Notes: generated by a model from the sequence alone, not told the origin. 64,000 nt of DNA from CAIWHR01 sp963788185 (GCA_963788185.1 CAWBGE010000011.1:58420-122419); one strand, 5' to 3'; shown: positions 19,238 through 27,445, numbered from the stretch's first letter. Translations and numbers: made by a program.

Positions 19238-20476
19238 TCAAGCAGTCGATGCGCCGCGGGCAAGTCTGGGTGGGGATGGCGCCTGCGCGCCGTACATGTA
19301 GTCGCGGGTGAGAGGCAGCGCTCGGGCGTCCGCGCCGACGGCGAGGATCTGGAACAGCGACATGCGATGCTGGGCGAAACCGTCGGCACAACCGGCGAGG
19401 AACACCCGCCAGATGCGGTAGCGCCGTTCTCCCGCGATCTCCCGCAGTCGGGGCGAGGCCGCCTCGAACCGCCGTGCCCAGTGGTCGAGCGTCAGCGCGT
19501 AATGGCGTCGCAGGTTCTCCACGTCGACCGGCTCCAGGCCGCCGGCACACATCTCCCTGAGCGCGAGGCTCAGGTGCGGTAATTCCCCGTGCGGAAAGAC
19601 GTAGCGCTCGATGAACTCGCCGCCGCCCCAGGGCGTTTCCGCCGAGTCCGGATCGGCGGAAGTGATGCCGTGGTTCAGGAACGTGCCATCGTCGGCGAGC
19701 AGATTGCGCATCCGGGCGAAGTAGCCGCGAAGGTTCTGCAGTCCGACGTGCTCGAACATCCCGACGCTGGCAATGCGGTCGTATTTCCCGGCGACGTCGC
19801 GGTAGTCCGCGAGTTGCACTTCGCAGCGATCGGCAAGGCCCGCCGCGGCGATGCGCTCCCGCGCGTACTCGTACTGGTTGCGCGACAGCGTGATTCCAAG
19901 AGAGCGGGCACCGAATCGCTGCGCCGCGCGCACGACCAGCGCACCCCAGCCGCAGCCGACATCGAGCAGACGGTCGCCCGGCCGCACGCGCAGCTTGCGC
20001 AGGACATGGTCGATCTTCTGCGTCTGGGCATCGTCGAGGGTGTCGTCCGGCGAACGGAAGTAGGCACAGGAATACACCATCTGCGAGTCCAGCCAGAGCG
20101 CGTAGAACGCGTTCGAGACGTCGTAGTGGTACGCGATGGCCTCGGCGTCGACGCTGCGCGTGTGCCGGGCCATCCGCGGTCCCCGCCGCACGGCCCCGCC
20201 TGCCTCGGGGCCGTGGGAGGCGAGCCGGGTGGCGACATCGACGATATCGGCGGTCCGGCCTTCGACGTCGATCTCGCCCTCAACGTAGGCGTGGCCCAGG
20301 CTGGCCAGCGAAGGGTTGAGCAGTTGCTTGAGCGCCGCCGGGCTCCGGACCCGGAGCGCGACCGTCGGCGTTGCCCCCAGCGCGACTTCGGTGCCGTTCC
20401 ACAACTGCAGGAGAACGGGAACGTCGTGGGGCCGCAACCGCGCCGCGAATGTCTCGAGGTGCTTCTGCCAGAACAT
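19238..20476 (-). CDS. cfa: Cyclopropane-fatty-acyl-phospholipid synthase
   Basis: About 412 aa. It transfers a methylene group from S-adenosylmethionine to unsaturated phospholipid acyl chains at the inner membrane. Seen: the N-terminal lipid-binding domain, HYDVSNAFY, DSQMVYSCAYF, the SAM motif LDVGCGWG, and the C-terminal EFIERYVFPHGELP and NLRRHYALTLDHW. Possible Met starts are at 20503, 20488 and 20476; the last gives the usual MFWQKHL beginning and has AAAGG about 11 nt upstream. Full length. Confidence 0.93.
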   Translation of the reverse strand: MFWQKHLETFAARLRPHDVPVLLQLWNGTEVALGATPTVALRVRSPAALKQLLNPSLASLGHAYVEGEIDVEGRTADIVDVATRLASHGPEAGGAVRRGPRMARHTRSVDAEAIAYHYDVSNAFYALWLDSQMVYSCAYFRSPDDTLDDAQTQKIDHVLRKLRVRPGDRLLDVGCGWGALVVRAAQRFGARSLGITLSRNQYEYARERIAAAGLADRCEVQLADYRDVAGKYDRIASVGMFEHVGLQNLRGYFARMRNLLADDGTFLNHGITSADPDSAETPWGGGEFIERYVFPHGELPHLSLALREMCAGGLEPVDVENLRRHYALTLDHWARRFEAASPRLREIAGERRYRIWRVFLAGCADGFAQHRMSLFQILAVGADARALPLTRDYMYGAQAPSPPRLARGASTA

Positions 20477-20638
20477 GTCCGTCCCCATCCTTTGGCCACG
20501 CAATGTTCGTTGCGCATCATAGCGCTTCCGCGCGGCATGACGCCCGACAGGACGCGGACTGCGATCGGATGATGCGCCGGCAGCCGCCGGGTGTCCGCAG
20601 CACCATCGAAACCACTGGCGCGCGGGCAGGTATCGGCG

Positions 20639-21157
20639 TCAGCGCCGCCAATGCACGCGCACGCTGTACTCGTCGCTCCCGTACTGAACCTGCAACGCGC
20701 CGTGACAGGCGCGCTTCAACGCTGCCCCGATCCGCTGCGGCAGGTGAATGTCGGTGGTCGAAATTTCGACGTGGTCATCCTGTTCGTCGATGTGCATGAT
20801 CCGGTGCATCGGATGCTCGCTGCGTTCGTGCTCCGCCTCGTTGCGCGCGATGCGAAGCAGTTCGGCGCGGTGCGCAGGAACGAAAGGCCCGTCGAGAACC
20901 AGATATCCCGCCGGCAGCTTGTCGCGTGCGCGGCGACACGCCGGGCAGACTCCGGCGTGTGCACCGTCGGGCGCGGTGCCCCAGCGCCAGCGACCGTCGG
21001 CGTAGACGACGCCGCAGTCGGGGCAGAAGACGGCTCCCGCGGTCTTCCCGATTGCCTGATAAGGATCGTGCCGCTTGTCGTCGAAGATGCGATCGCGATA
21101 ACGGCCGGTTTGCCCCGCAAGTCCCTGCGGGGCGGGGGATGGCGTGCGTCGGGTCAT
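20639..21157 (-). CDS. BCAM0308-family protein (zinc-ribbon, unknown function)
   Basis: 172 aa. Two CxxC pairs (CPDCGVVY and CPACRRA) look like a zinc ribbon, and the C-terminal half (HRIMHIDEQDDHVEISTTDIHLPQRIG) is the conserved region of BCAM0308-type proteins. The start at 21157 has a perfect AGGAGGA ribosome site about 6 nt upstream. Function unknown. Codons 2-27 recur as a 92% identical fragment at 26968-27046, in the same orientation. Confidence 0.8.
   Translation of the reverse strand: MTRRTPSPAPQGLAGQTGRYRDRIFDDKRHDPYQAIGKTAGAVFCPDCGVVYADGRWRWGTAPDGAHAGVCPACRRARDKLPAGYLVLDGPFVPAHRAELLRIARNEAEHERSEHPMHRIMHIDEQDDHVEISTTDIHLPQRIGAALKRACHGALQVQYGSDEYSVRVHWRR
21075..21153 (+). repeat. Direct repeat, copy 1 (within the BCAM0308-family gene)
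   Basis: 79 bp that match 26968-27046 with 6 mismatches (about 92% identity) in the same orientation. This copy is the 5' coding end of the BCAM0308-family gene; read as codons, three of the six differences are synonymous. The two copies bracket 5.8 kb containing the IS/SDR remnants, the DUF2306 gene, the molybdoenzyme operon and the broken lysR. Confidence 0.85.
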
Positions 21158-21237
21158 GACGTTCCTCCTCAAACCCACGCTGCGATGCCAGCAGTATTCA
21201 TTCTCGGCCCGGCGCAGCGACGCAGAATTGATCGGCA

Positions 21238-21413
21238 TCAACGTTCGATCCAATTGCGCGTGCCCTGCGCGTTCAGCAGGTCCTCGTCGACGCTGCGCTG
21301 CGCCGCTTCCAGCCGCAGCTCCAGCACGGCGACCTTGGCGCCACGCGTCGCCAGGTCGTTGCGGATCGCCGAGCAAAGGAAACCGCCACCACCTGCGACG
21401 ACCGCGATACCTC
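21238..21413 (-). pseudogene. N-terminal fragment of an SDR dehydrogenase
   Basis: Read on the minus strand, GIAVVAGGGGFLCSAIRNDL and TRGAKVAVLELRLEAAQRS match the first Rossmann beta-alpha-beta of SDR enzymes (mannonate-oxidoreductase-like), with the usual TGGGG changed to AGGGG. It has no catalytic domain and no start in a sensible context. It abuts the transposase remnant at about 21400-21413, which suggests truncation by an insertion. Confidence 0.5.
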
Positions 21414-21482
21414 GAGTCTTACAACGGTCGACGCGCGCACCCTGCACTGGGCGAGGAAACACCGGACGAGGCATACTTCACC
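21399..21482 (+). pseudogene. IS3-type transposase C-terminal remnant
   Basis: In the plus frame, YLESYNGRRAHPALGEETP followed by DEAYF is the terminal motif of IS3-family OrfB (DDE) transposases (compare the YNHRRPHSALG...TPAEAYF pattern). Only about 25 codons survive, and no catalytic DDE residues or inverted repeats are visible. Together with the neighbouring SDR fragment this fills the 367-bp space between the BCAM0308-family gene and the DUF2306 gene. Confidence 0.6.
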
Positions 21483-21524
21483 CTACCAACAAACGCGCCG
21501 GACACCACACGCGCTAAACCCACC

Positions 21525-22157
21525 ATGCAATCGACCGGCAAAGCTCTCCTTTATTCTCTATGCTTCGGTGTTGCCGCCTATGGCGTCATCGGGTACATCG
21601 CCATGCCGCTGGGCTCGCTGGTGCACCCGAACATGCAGCCCGATTTCGTAGCGCACCCGGCCGGCGTCTACCTGCATGTGTTCGCGGCCGCGGTCGCCTT
21701 GCTGCTGGGGCCATTTCAGTTTTCGGCACGATTGCGCAAGACGCGGATTCATGTCCATCGCTGGATGGGTCGCGTCTATCTCGGCGTCGGTGTGCTCTTG
21801 GGCGGACTGTCCGGCCTTTACATTGCGCAGTTTGCCTATGGCGGGCTCGCGGGGAGGCTGGGCTTTGCGCTGCTTGCGCTGTGCTGGCTTTACACCGGCA
21901 CGCGCGCCTACCTGGCGATACGCCGCAGGGCCATCGATGCACACCGCCGATGGATGGTCCGCAACTTCGCGCTCACGCTGGCGGCGGTGACATTGCGTTT
22001 GTACATTCCGACCTCGACCATCGCCGGCATCGATTTCGCGCTGGCGTATCCGGTCATTGCCTGGCTGTGCTGGGTGCCCAATCTTCTGCTGGCAGAATGG
22101 GTGTTCAACGGCCCGCACCGCCAGCATTCACCGGACGCGATTTCGGGCACCCGCTGA
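21525..22157 (+). CDS. DUF2306 family membrane protein
   Basis: 210 aa with about six hydrophobic segments (residues about 8-30, 50-68, 82-105, 108-128, 148-165, 172-192). The RKTRIHVHRWMGRVYLGVGV and AIDAHRRWMVRNFALT segments carry the conserved His/Arg pattern of DUF2306 proteins. Function unknown. It is monocistronic, between the IS remnant and the convergent chaperone gene. Base composition is slightly AT-richer at its 5' end. Confidence 0.75.
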   Translation: MQSTGKALLYSLCFGVAAYGVIGYIAMPLGSLVHPNMQPDFVAHPAGVYLHVFAAAVALLLGPFQFSARLRKTRIHVHRWMGRVYLGVGVLLGGLSGLYIAQFAYGGLAGRLGFALLALCWLYTGTRAYLAIRRRAIDAHRRWMVRNFALTLAAVTLRLYIPTSTIAGIDFALAYPVIAWLCWVPNLLLAEWVFNGPHRQHSPDAISGTR

Positions 22158-22192
22158 CCGGTCCGCAGACCTCCTTCAATCACCACCATATC

Positions 22193-22846
22193 TTAGCGGT
22201 CGGCGAGGTCGCATTGCAGCCAATGGCGGTCCGCTTCGACCAGTTTGTGCAATGCCTGTGCAAGTAGTCGAAGCGATCCGAGCCGTGAGGATTTCTCGAT
22301 CTCGCCACAGAATCGGGGGATCCAGGGAGCGAGGTGACGTTCGACAAACTCCCGCTGCGTATCGACCGCTGCGGCGGTGCCGGCCAGTTCGTGCATGAAC
22401 GCAAGTTCGATGGCGACATGGTCATCCGGCAGTCCCAGCGTCTCCGATCGTGCGACTCCGTGCCTGGCATAGAACGCCCTGGCCTCATGGTACGGCTGCT
22501 GGCAATGGAGGCGCAGGTCGTTGGCGTAGCAGGAGCCCGCCATCGGGATTGTCGTTTCGCCGATCCCGTAGAAGAGGCGCGCGAATTCCGTCGCGATCGC
22601 CTCCGGCGGATCCTCCGGTTCGGGACGCGCCTTGGGCGGGGGCTCGCCCACGACCGCGCAAAGCGCCTCGATGCTCGCCACCACCTGTGACCACGCGGCG
22701 GAGTGAAGTTCCTGGGTGCGGCCGAGGAACACTGCGGCGAGGAAGCCGTAGCAGCGGCTGCGCGCGAGGTTGACCAACGCGTCGTCCGCAGCCACCGCCT
22801 TGCACGCCGACACTGTGCGTTCGTCCTGCAGCGAAGTACCGGGCAT
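22193..22846 (-). CDS. TorD/DmsD-like molybdoenzyme chaperone
   Basis: 217 aa, predicted all-helical. The EFARLFYGIGETTIPM region and MHELAG near residue 150 fit the TorD/DmsD family, which binds the Tat signal of a molybdoenzyme until the cofactor is inserted. It starts directly after the stop of the iron-sulfur subunit (no gap), so it is the third gene of the operon. Its client is presumably the Tat-signal molybdopterin subunit two genes upstream. Confidence 0.8.
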   Translation of the reverse strand: MPGTSLQDERTVSACKAVAADDALVNLARSRCYGFLAAVFLGRTQELHSAAWSQVVASIEALCAVVGEPPPKARPEPEDPPEAIATEFARLFYGIGETTIPMAGSCYANDLRLHCQQPYHEARAFYARHGVARSETLGLPDDHVAIELAFMHELAGTAAAVDTQREFVERHLAPWIPRFCGEIEKSSRLGSLRLLAQALHKLVEADRHWLQCDLADR

Positions 22847-23482
22847 CTATGCCTTGACCTGCATCTCGGTGAAGGTGAAGTAAGACGAAACGTAGCGCAC
22901 CCGCGGCTTCGTCTGTTTCGCAACCGTCATCGCCTGGGCTTTCGCGAGCAGCGGCTTCACTTCATCCGACGGTTTGTCGTAGTCGACGAACACCAGCGTC
23001 TTGGTCGGGCAGACCTCGACACACTTCGGCGCCTGGCCCTGGCTGGTCCGGTGGGTGCACAGCGTGCAGCGCTCGGCACGCCCGAGCGGCCGGGTCTGGT
23101 GGGCTGTCTTGAATGCTTCGGGTGGCGGCTTGTAATTGCCCCAGTAGGAGGTCCTGCCAGCGTCGTTGAACTTCGGCGCGCCGTATGGGCACGCAGCGAG
23201 GCACTGCTTGCAGCCGATGCACTTGGCCGCATCGACAAGCACCTCTCCGCCGGGACCCTTGGATATGGCGTTTACCGGACACACGTTGAGGCAGGCAGCC
23301 TCCTCGCAGTGCATGCAGCCGAGGCGGAAATAGCCGATGACCCGCTGCGCGGCGTTTTCCACGCGGCCAATGCGGTTCCACTGGATGTCGGGGGCAACCA
23401 GGTTCTCCTGCTTGCAGGCGACGACGCAGGCCATGCAGCCGATGCAGTTGTCGACGTTGACGATCAATCCGTAGCTGCTCAT
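22847..23482 (-). CDS. 4Fe-4S electron-transfer subunit of the molybdoenzyme (DmsB/PhsB type)
   Basis: 211 aa with four cysteine quartets typical of four 4Fe-4S clusters: CIGCMACVVACKQEN, CMHCEEAACLNVCP, CIGCKQCLAACPYG, and CTLCTH with CVEVCP. It passes electrons between the Mo subunit and a partner. No signal peptide is visible, as expected for a subunit carried across the membrane with its Tat-bearing partner. It lies 4 bp after the catalytic subunit. No NrfD/DmsC membrane anchor gene is nearby. Confidence 0.9.
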   Translation of the reverse strand: MSSYGLIVNVDNCIGCMACVVACKQENLVAPDIQWNRIGRVENAAQRVIGYFRLGCMHCEEAACLNVCPVNAISKGPGGEVLVDAAKCIGCKQCLAACPYGAPKFNDAGRTSYWGNYKPPPEAFKTAHQTRPLGRAERCTLCTHRTSQGQAPKCVEVCPTKTLVFVDYDKPSDEVKPLLAKAQAMTVAKQTKPRVRYVSSYFTFTEMQVKA

Positions 23483-23486
23483 GGCT

Positions 23487-25706
23487 TCATCCCTGCACGT
23501 TGTCTTTGGTGACTTCGACGACCATCTCGAAATACGCGGGATACCCGCTCACCGCGTCGAAGCGTCGATCGATGAGCATCTGCGAGTTCTGCTCACCCGG
23601 CCAGCCATACTGCATGCCCATCAGCCCTGGCGGCACGATGATGGAAACGCGCGCCCGGGCTCGGGCCTTGCCATAGGCGCTCGTCAGCGTGATGCGGTCC
23701 CCTTCGCGAATCGCCCGCTTCTCGGCGTCGACGGGATTGATGTCCACGGTCGACATCGGCTCGATCTCGAGCAGGTACGGCGCATCCCAGCGCGTCTTGC
23801 TGTGCGTGATGTACGCGGCACGAGTTCCGTTGATGAGCTTGAGCGGATACTGCGGTGTCGGCGCAATCGGGTCCTTGTGCACGGGCAGTCCTCCCAGGCC
23901 GTGCTTCGCCTGGATCGTCGAGAAGAGTTCGATCTTTCCGGTACGGGTATTGAAGCCGGGCTTGCCGTCATCGCGCAGCAGGCCCTTCTCGTATTTCTTC
24001 GGCTGCTGTTTCGGCCCTTCCGCGGCGATCACTTCCGGAAGCCTGGCCTGGCCGGCGGCGTAGCTGACACCCCAGGTATTGAGCATCGAATCGCAGGCCT
24101 TGACCGGATCGCCATCGAAGAAGTTCTCCGGCTTGTCTATCAGGCAGCCCAGCTGCAGGGCGATCGCCCAGTCCTCGCGGGCCTCGCCCAGCGGCTTCAC
24201 CGGCGTCCGTGTCGTGATCCGCGTACCGTGCACGCCGAAGGGTGCGTAGCGTTCGAAGTTGACCGCTGCCGGCAGGATGATGTCGAGATCGCGGTGGGTG
24301 GCCTCGCGGTAGAAGTGGTCGACGGCGAACGCGAAGTCGAGCCTGGCGACGGCGGCGGCGTAGGTCTCGCTCTGCGGCCAGATCATCACGTTGTAACCCC
24401 ATGCCGCCAGCGCCTTGATCTTCCCGGCCGCAATGTGCTCGGGCAGCTGGTTCGGATTGAACACGGCCATCACCTCGTTCCACACCGGCACCCACTTCGC
24501 ATCGAGCCGGCGCGCCTTCTGCTCGGGAGCGGCGAACCAGTTGTAGCCGGAAAAGGTCTTGGTCATGCCGTTGTCCCAGCAGATGTAATCCTTCAGGACA
24601 ACGTCGAACATCGCACCACCCGGCACGTCCATGTACCCCAGGATCGCCGGCAGCACCAGCAACGCCCGTGCGTTGTTGACGCCGTTGGTCGTATGCGAAA
24701 GGGACTGCGAGGTCAGCGAATAGCCGCCGACACCCTGCGCATACATTCTCGCGGCAGCGACGATATCCGCCGCCGGAACGCCGGTGATCGATTCGGCGCG
24801 CTCCGGCGGGAAGTCCTTCACGTAGGCGGCGAGTTCGTCGAAGCCGTGGCACCACTTGTCGACGAACTCCCTGTTGTACAGATTCTCCCTGATCAGCACG
24901 TGGACCATGCCGGCAGCGAGCGCTGCGTCGGTGCCTTGGCGGGGCTGCAGGTGGATGTCGGCGAGCTCCGCGCACTTGGTGCGGCGGACATCGACGGTGA
25001 TGATCTTCATGCCGCGCTTCTTCTGCGCGACCAGGTTGTTCCAGAACCCTGTCGGCGCCGACCACGCCTTGTTGGTCGCCATCAGCATGTAGACGTTGGT
25101 GCTCGCGTTGGGGCCGCTGCCGCTGTTCTCCTGGCCGAAGATCAGTTCCTCGGCGAGAAACGTGCCCTTGCGGCAGGACACCGAGCTTTCGTTTCCGTAA
25201 TGCACCGATCCGAAGTGGCGGGCAAGCCGGGCCACCGGCGGGCGCGGCTCCTTCGGGTCGCCGCAGTAGAACATCACGGAATCGGCGCCATGCTTGGCGC
25301 GGATGGCAAGAAGGTTCTTGGCGATGTCGGACAGCGCCTCGTCCCAGCCAATCCGCTTGAATCCAGGATCCTTCGATCCCTTCGGATGGGTGCGCTTCAT
25401 CGGGTAGAGAAGGCGATTGGGGTTATAGAGCCGCTGCAGTGTTGCCAGCCCCTTGTTGCAGAGGATCTTCTGCGGATGTTCCTTCCACGATTCGACGGAT
25501 ACGACGACGTTCCCGCAGGCCTGGAACTTGATTCCGCACATCGGCATGTGGTTGCAGTGGTCGCAAATCGTATATCCGGTACGCAACGGTTCCTGGGCGT
25601 TCGCGAGCGGAACGAAGACACCGCCCAGCGACGGGGCGGCGATTGCGGGCGGAATCGCCTGCAGCAGGCGACGACGGGAGATACTGAAGCGGGATTGCGA
25701 TGCCAT
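23487..25706 (-). CDS. Molybdopterin-dependent oxidoreductase catalytic subunit (DMSO reductase family, Tat-exported)
   Basis: 739 aa. The N-terminal SRRRLLQ with a hydrophobic stretch and AxA site (about residue 37) is a Tat signal. C48, C51, C57 and C83 can bind a 4Fe-4S cluster; C178 in NESSVSCRKG is the candidate Mo ligand. The C-terminal PPGLMGMQYGWPGE and DPVKACDS regions fit bis-MGD binding. Substrate unknown: thiosulfate/polysulfide-reductase-like and phenylacetyl-CoA-oxidoreductase-like enzymes are both possible. Operon order is catalytic, Fe-S, chaperone. A divergent lysR starts 160 bp away. Confidence 0.88.
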   Translation of the reverse strand: MASQSRFSISRRRLLQAIPPAIAAPSLGGVFVPLANAQEPLRTGYTICDHCNHMPMCGIKFQACGNVVVSVESWKEHPQKILCNKGLATLQRLYNPNRLLYPMKRTHPKGSKDPGFKRIGWDEALSDIAKNLLAIRAKHGADSVMFYCGDPKEPRPPVARLARHFGSVHYGNESSVSCRKGTFLAEELIFGQENSGSGPNASTNVYMLMATNKAWSAPTGFWNNLVAQKKRGMKIITVDVRRTKCAELADIHLQPRQGTDAALAAGMVHVLIRENLYNREFVDKWCHGFDELAAYVKDFPPERAESITGVPAADIVAAARMYAQGVGGYSLTSQSLSHTTNGVNNARALLVLPAILGYMDVPGGAMFDVVLKDYICWDNGMTKTFSGYNWFAAPEQKARRLDAKWVPVWNEVMAVFNPNQLPEHIAAGKIKALAAWGYNVMIWPQSETYAAAVARLDFAFAVDHFYREATHRDLDIILPAAVNFERYAPFGVHGTRITTRTPVKPLGEAREDWAIALQLGCLIDKPENFFDGDPVKACDSMLNTWGVSYAAGQARLPEVIAAEGPKQQPKKYEKGLLRDDGKPGFNTRTGKIELFSTIQAKHGLGGLPVHKDPIAPTPQYPLKLINGTRAAYITHSKTRWDAPYLLEIEPMSTVDINPVDAEKRAIREGDRITLTSAYGKARARARVSIIVPPGLMGMQYGWPGEQNSQMLIDRRFDAVSGYPAYFEMVVEVTKDNVQG

Positions 25707-25802
25707 GTGTAGTCCTTGACTGGGCGAAAGGTTGCAGGTGTGGCGTCGAGTGCGAGTCGGATGCGGCGTATTGCCGCGTCGTCGTTGATGATTCCCTGCA
25801 GA

Positions 25803-25837
25803 CGATTGTCATGGGGGTAACCTACGATTGACAATCG
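25803..25837. promoter_or_regulatory. Inverted repeat in the lysR / molybdoenzyme divergent region
   Basis: CGATTGTCA (25803-25811) and TGACAATCG (25829-25837) form a perfect 9-bp inverted repeat with a 17-bp spacer. It lies between two divergent genes, 29 bp before the lysR start. The position and the ATTG/CAAT half-sites are typical of a LysR-regulator binding site. Inferred to be the operator of the adjacent regulator. Confidence 0.5.
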
Positions 25838-25865
25838 CAGAAACCGGACTTGGAAAGACCGCCAA

Positions 25866-26835
25866 ATGAAAGATGGTTCGATCGATCTTGGGCACCTGCG
25901 GTTCTTTCGCATCCTTCTCGAAACGGGTGCGCTCAACCGGGCTGCCGAGCGGCTCGGTCTGAGCCATGCGGCATCCAGTCGCGCCCTCGAGCGACTGCGC
26001 CACGTTTTCGACGACAAACTGTTTCTGAAGACGGGTTCCGGGATGGTGCCAACGCCACGTGCGATTGCACTGCAACCTCGCGTGATCAGCGTCCTTGCAG
26101 AGTTGGAGGGTCTGCTCGCCGCGGACGACTTTGATCCCGCAGTGACGACGCGCAACTTTCACATCGGCGCGGTCGACAACTCGTTTCTCATGGTGTGCGG
26201 CGACGTGATCGCCGAGTTCGTTCGTCGGGCTCCCAACGCGAACCTCGAGTTCCATTCGCTCGACGACGAGTTTCTCGATCAACTCAAGGATGGGCGCCTC
26301 GACGTCGCGGTCTATGGACGCAACTCGCTGCCGCCGGACTTTCACAAGCTCGAACTCCTCAATCACGACTTCGTGTGCCTCGCCCGCAATGGTCATCCGT
26401 TGACACGTGTTACCGCAGCGGGACAGCCGCCACGCATGAGCGAGTTCCAGCGCTATCGCCGCATCGGCGTGAAGATCCAGTGCGGGACCGATGCGAAAAG
26501 CGTCGAGGCGGATGCCGTCGACCGGAGTGCTTCCCGGCGGCGTGGCCGTGCGCACTCCATACTTCATCAGTTCCTGCGCACTCCTGCGCAAAACCGACCT
26601 GCTGCTGATCATGCCGCGGCGCACGGCAACGCTGTTCGCGGAGGCGATGGATCTTGCGGTGCTGCCGCTGCCATGCCCGTCACGGGAGCTCCGTGTGGGC
26701 CTGGTCTGGCATCATCGGGTTCACAACGATCCAGCGCTGATCTGGTTGCGGCAACTGTTCGCCGAGAGGTATCCGGCGGAAGACCCGGCGGCCGGTCCGC
26801 GGAGGGCGGTAGCCCTTGCCGCCAGCCCGCAGTGA
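25866..26835 (+). pseudogene. LysR-type regulator, frameshifted
   Basis: Residues 1-210 are a normal LysR protein: helix-turn-helix RFFRILLETGALNRAAERLG and SHAASSRALERLR, then a PBP-type effector domain to about position 26500. The last about 100 residues continue in the +1 frame (GGVAVRTPYFISSC, DLLLIMPRRTATLFAEAM, HRVHNDPALIWLRQLF) to a stop at 26833-26835. A one-base insertion lies between about 26495 and 26530. The zero frame runs on meaninglessly. The intact DNA-binding domain might still bind, but effector sensing would be lost. It is divergent from the molybdoenzyme operon. Confidence 0.75.
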
Positions 26836-26870
26836 ATCCCCGCCCTGCGAAGCGAAAGCGGAGTAGACCC

Positions 26871-26967
26871 ATAAGGATCACCGGCCTCACCACGTTCATC
26901 GTCACGCCGCGCGGATGTTTCCTCAGGATCGAGAACGACGATGGCGTTTGCGGCTGGGGTGAGCCTG
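26871..26967 (+). pseudogene. dgoD: 5' remnant of galactonate dehydratase (dgoD)
   Basis: ITGLTTFIVTPRGCFLRIEN and DDGVCGWGEPV are the N-terminus of a mandelate-racemase-superfamily galactonate dehydratase. A GGAG box at 26860-26863 sits 7 nt before the codon at 26871, where the start should be, but that codon is ATA, not ATG. After about 32 codons the similarity stops and the sequence runs into the repeat copy from the BCAM0308-family gene. The rest of the gene is absent. Its pathway partners dgoK and dgoA are at 15-16.6 kb. Confidence 0.65.
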
Positions 26968-27046
26968 TTGTCGTCGAAGATGCGATCGCGATTACGGCTG
27001 GCTTGCCCCGCGAGTCCCTGCGGGGCGGGAGATGGCGTGCGCCGGG
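26968..27046 (+). repeat. Direct repeat, copy 2 (fragment of a BCAM0308-family paralogue)
   Basis: Matches 21075-21153 at about 92%. Read on the minus strand it gives RRTPSPAPQGLAGQASRNRD, an N-terminal piece of a BCAM0308-family protein with no start or continuation. It is joined to the dgoD remnant on its left and ends about 6 bp before the crcB -10 box. Confidence 0.8.
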
Positions 27047-27052
27047 GGCCGC

Positions 27053-27058
27053 TATAAT
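27053..27058 (+). promoter_or_regulatory. -10 box of crcB
   Basis: A perfect TATAAT placed only 6 nt before the crcB ATG, which would make the transcript almost or fully leaderless. No convincing -35 hexamer is seen at 16-18 bp. Confidence 0.45.
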
Positions 27059-27064
27059 GCCGCG

Positions 27065-27445
27065 ATGTTCGCCGGATTCGCCGCAGTGGGTCTCGGAGCA
27101 GCGTGCGGCGCCTGGCTGCGGTGGGCGCTGTCGACGTGGCTCAATCCGCGCTACCCGCATTTCCCGCTGGGCACGCTTGCTGCCAACCTGATCGGCGGTT
27201 ACGTGGTCGGCGTGGCCGTCGCCTACTTCGCCGCGCGCCACGATCTGTCCCCCGAGTGGCGGTTGTTCATCGTCACCGGTTTTCTCGGCGGTCTCACCAC
27301 CTTCTCGACCTTTTCGTCGGAAGTGACGCAATTGCTGCTGCGCGGCGAGTACTGGACGGGAGCTTCCCTCGGGTTCGTGCATCTCGCCGGGTCGCTGCTG
27401 CTGACCATCGCCGGGGTCGCGACGTGGCGCGCATTGACGCATTGA
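27065..27445 (+). CDS. crcB: Fluoride channel CrcB/Fluc
   Basis: 126 aa, four transmembrane segments. The conserved GAACGAWLRWAL, TLAANLIGGYVVG and TGFLGGLTTFSTFSSE motifs are all present. CrcB exports fluoride as a dual-topology dimer in the inner membrane. ATG 27065 lies just after a TATAAT; no Shine-Dalgarno is evident, consistent with a leaderless start. Fragments resembling a fluoride riboswitch upstream are judged insufficient. Confidence 0.93.
   Translation: MFAGFAAVGLGAACGAWLRWALSTWLNPRYPHFPLGTLAANLIGGYVVGVAVAYFAARHDLSPEWRLFIVTGFLGGLTTFSTFSSEVTQLLLRGEYWTGASLGFVHLAGSLLLTIAGVATWRALTH

Noticed and set aside
27026..27064. Fluoride riboswitch upstream of crcB
   Set aside because: A GGAGATGGCGT...CGCC segment and a later ATGCC that could pair with GGCGT resemble parts of the crcB motif. 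However, only 9 nt separate them where a full hairpin is needed, P1 has a mismatch, and the same bases occur inside the BCAM0308-family gene at the other repeat copy.
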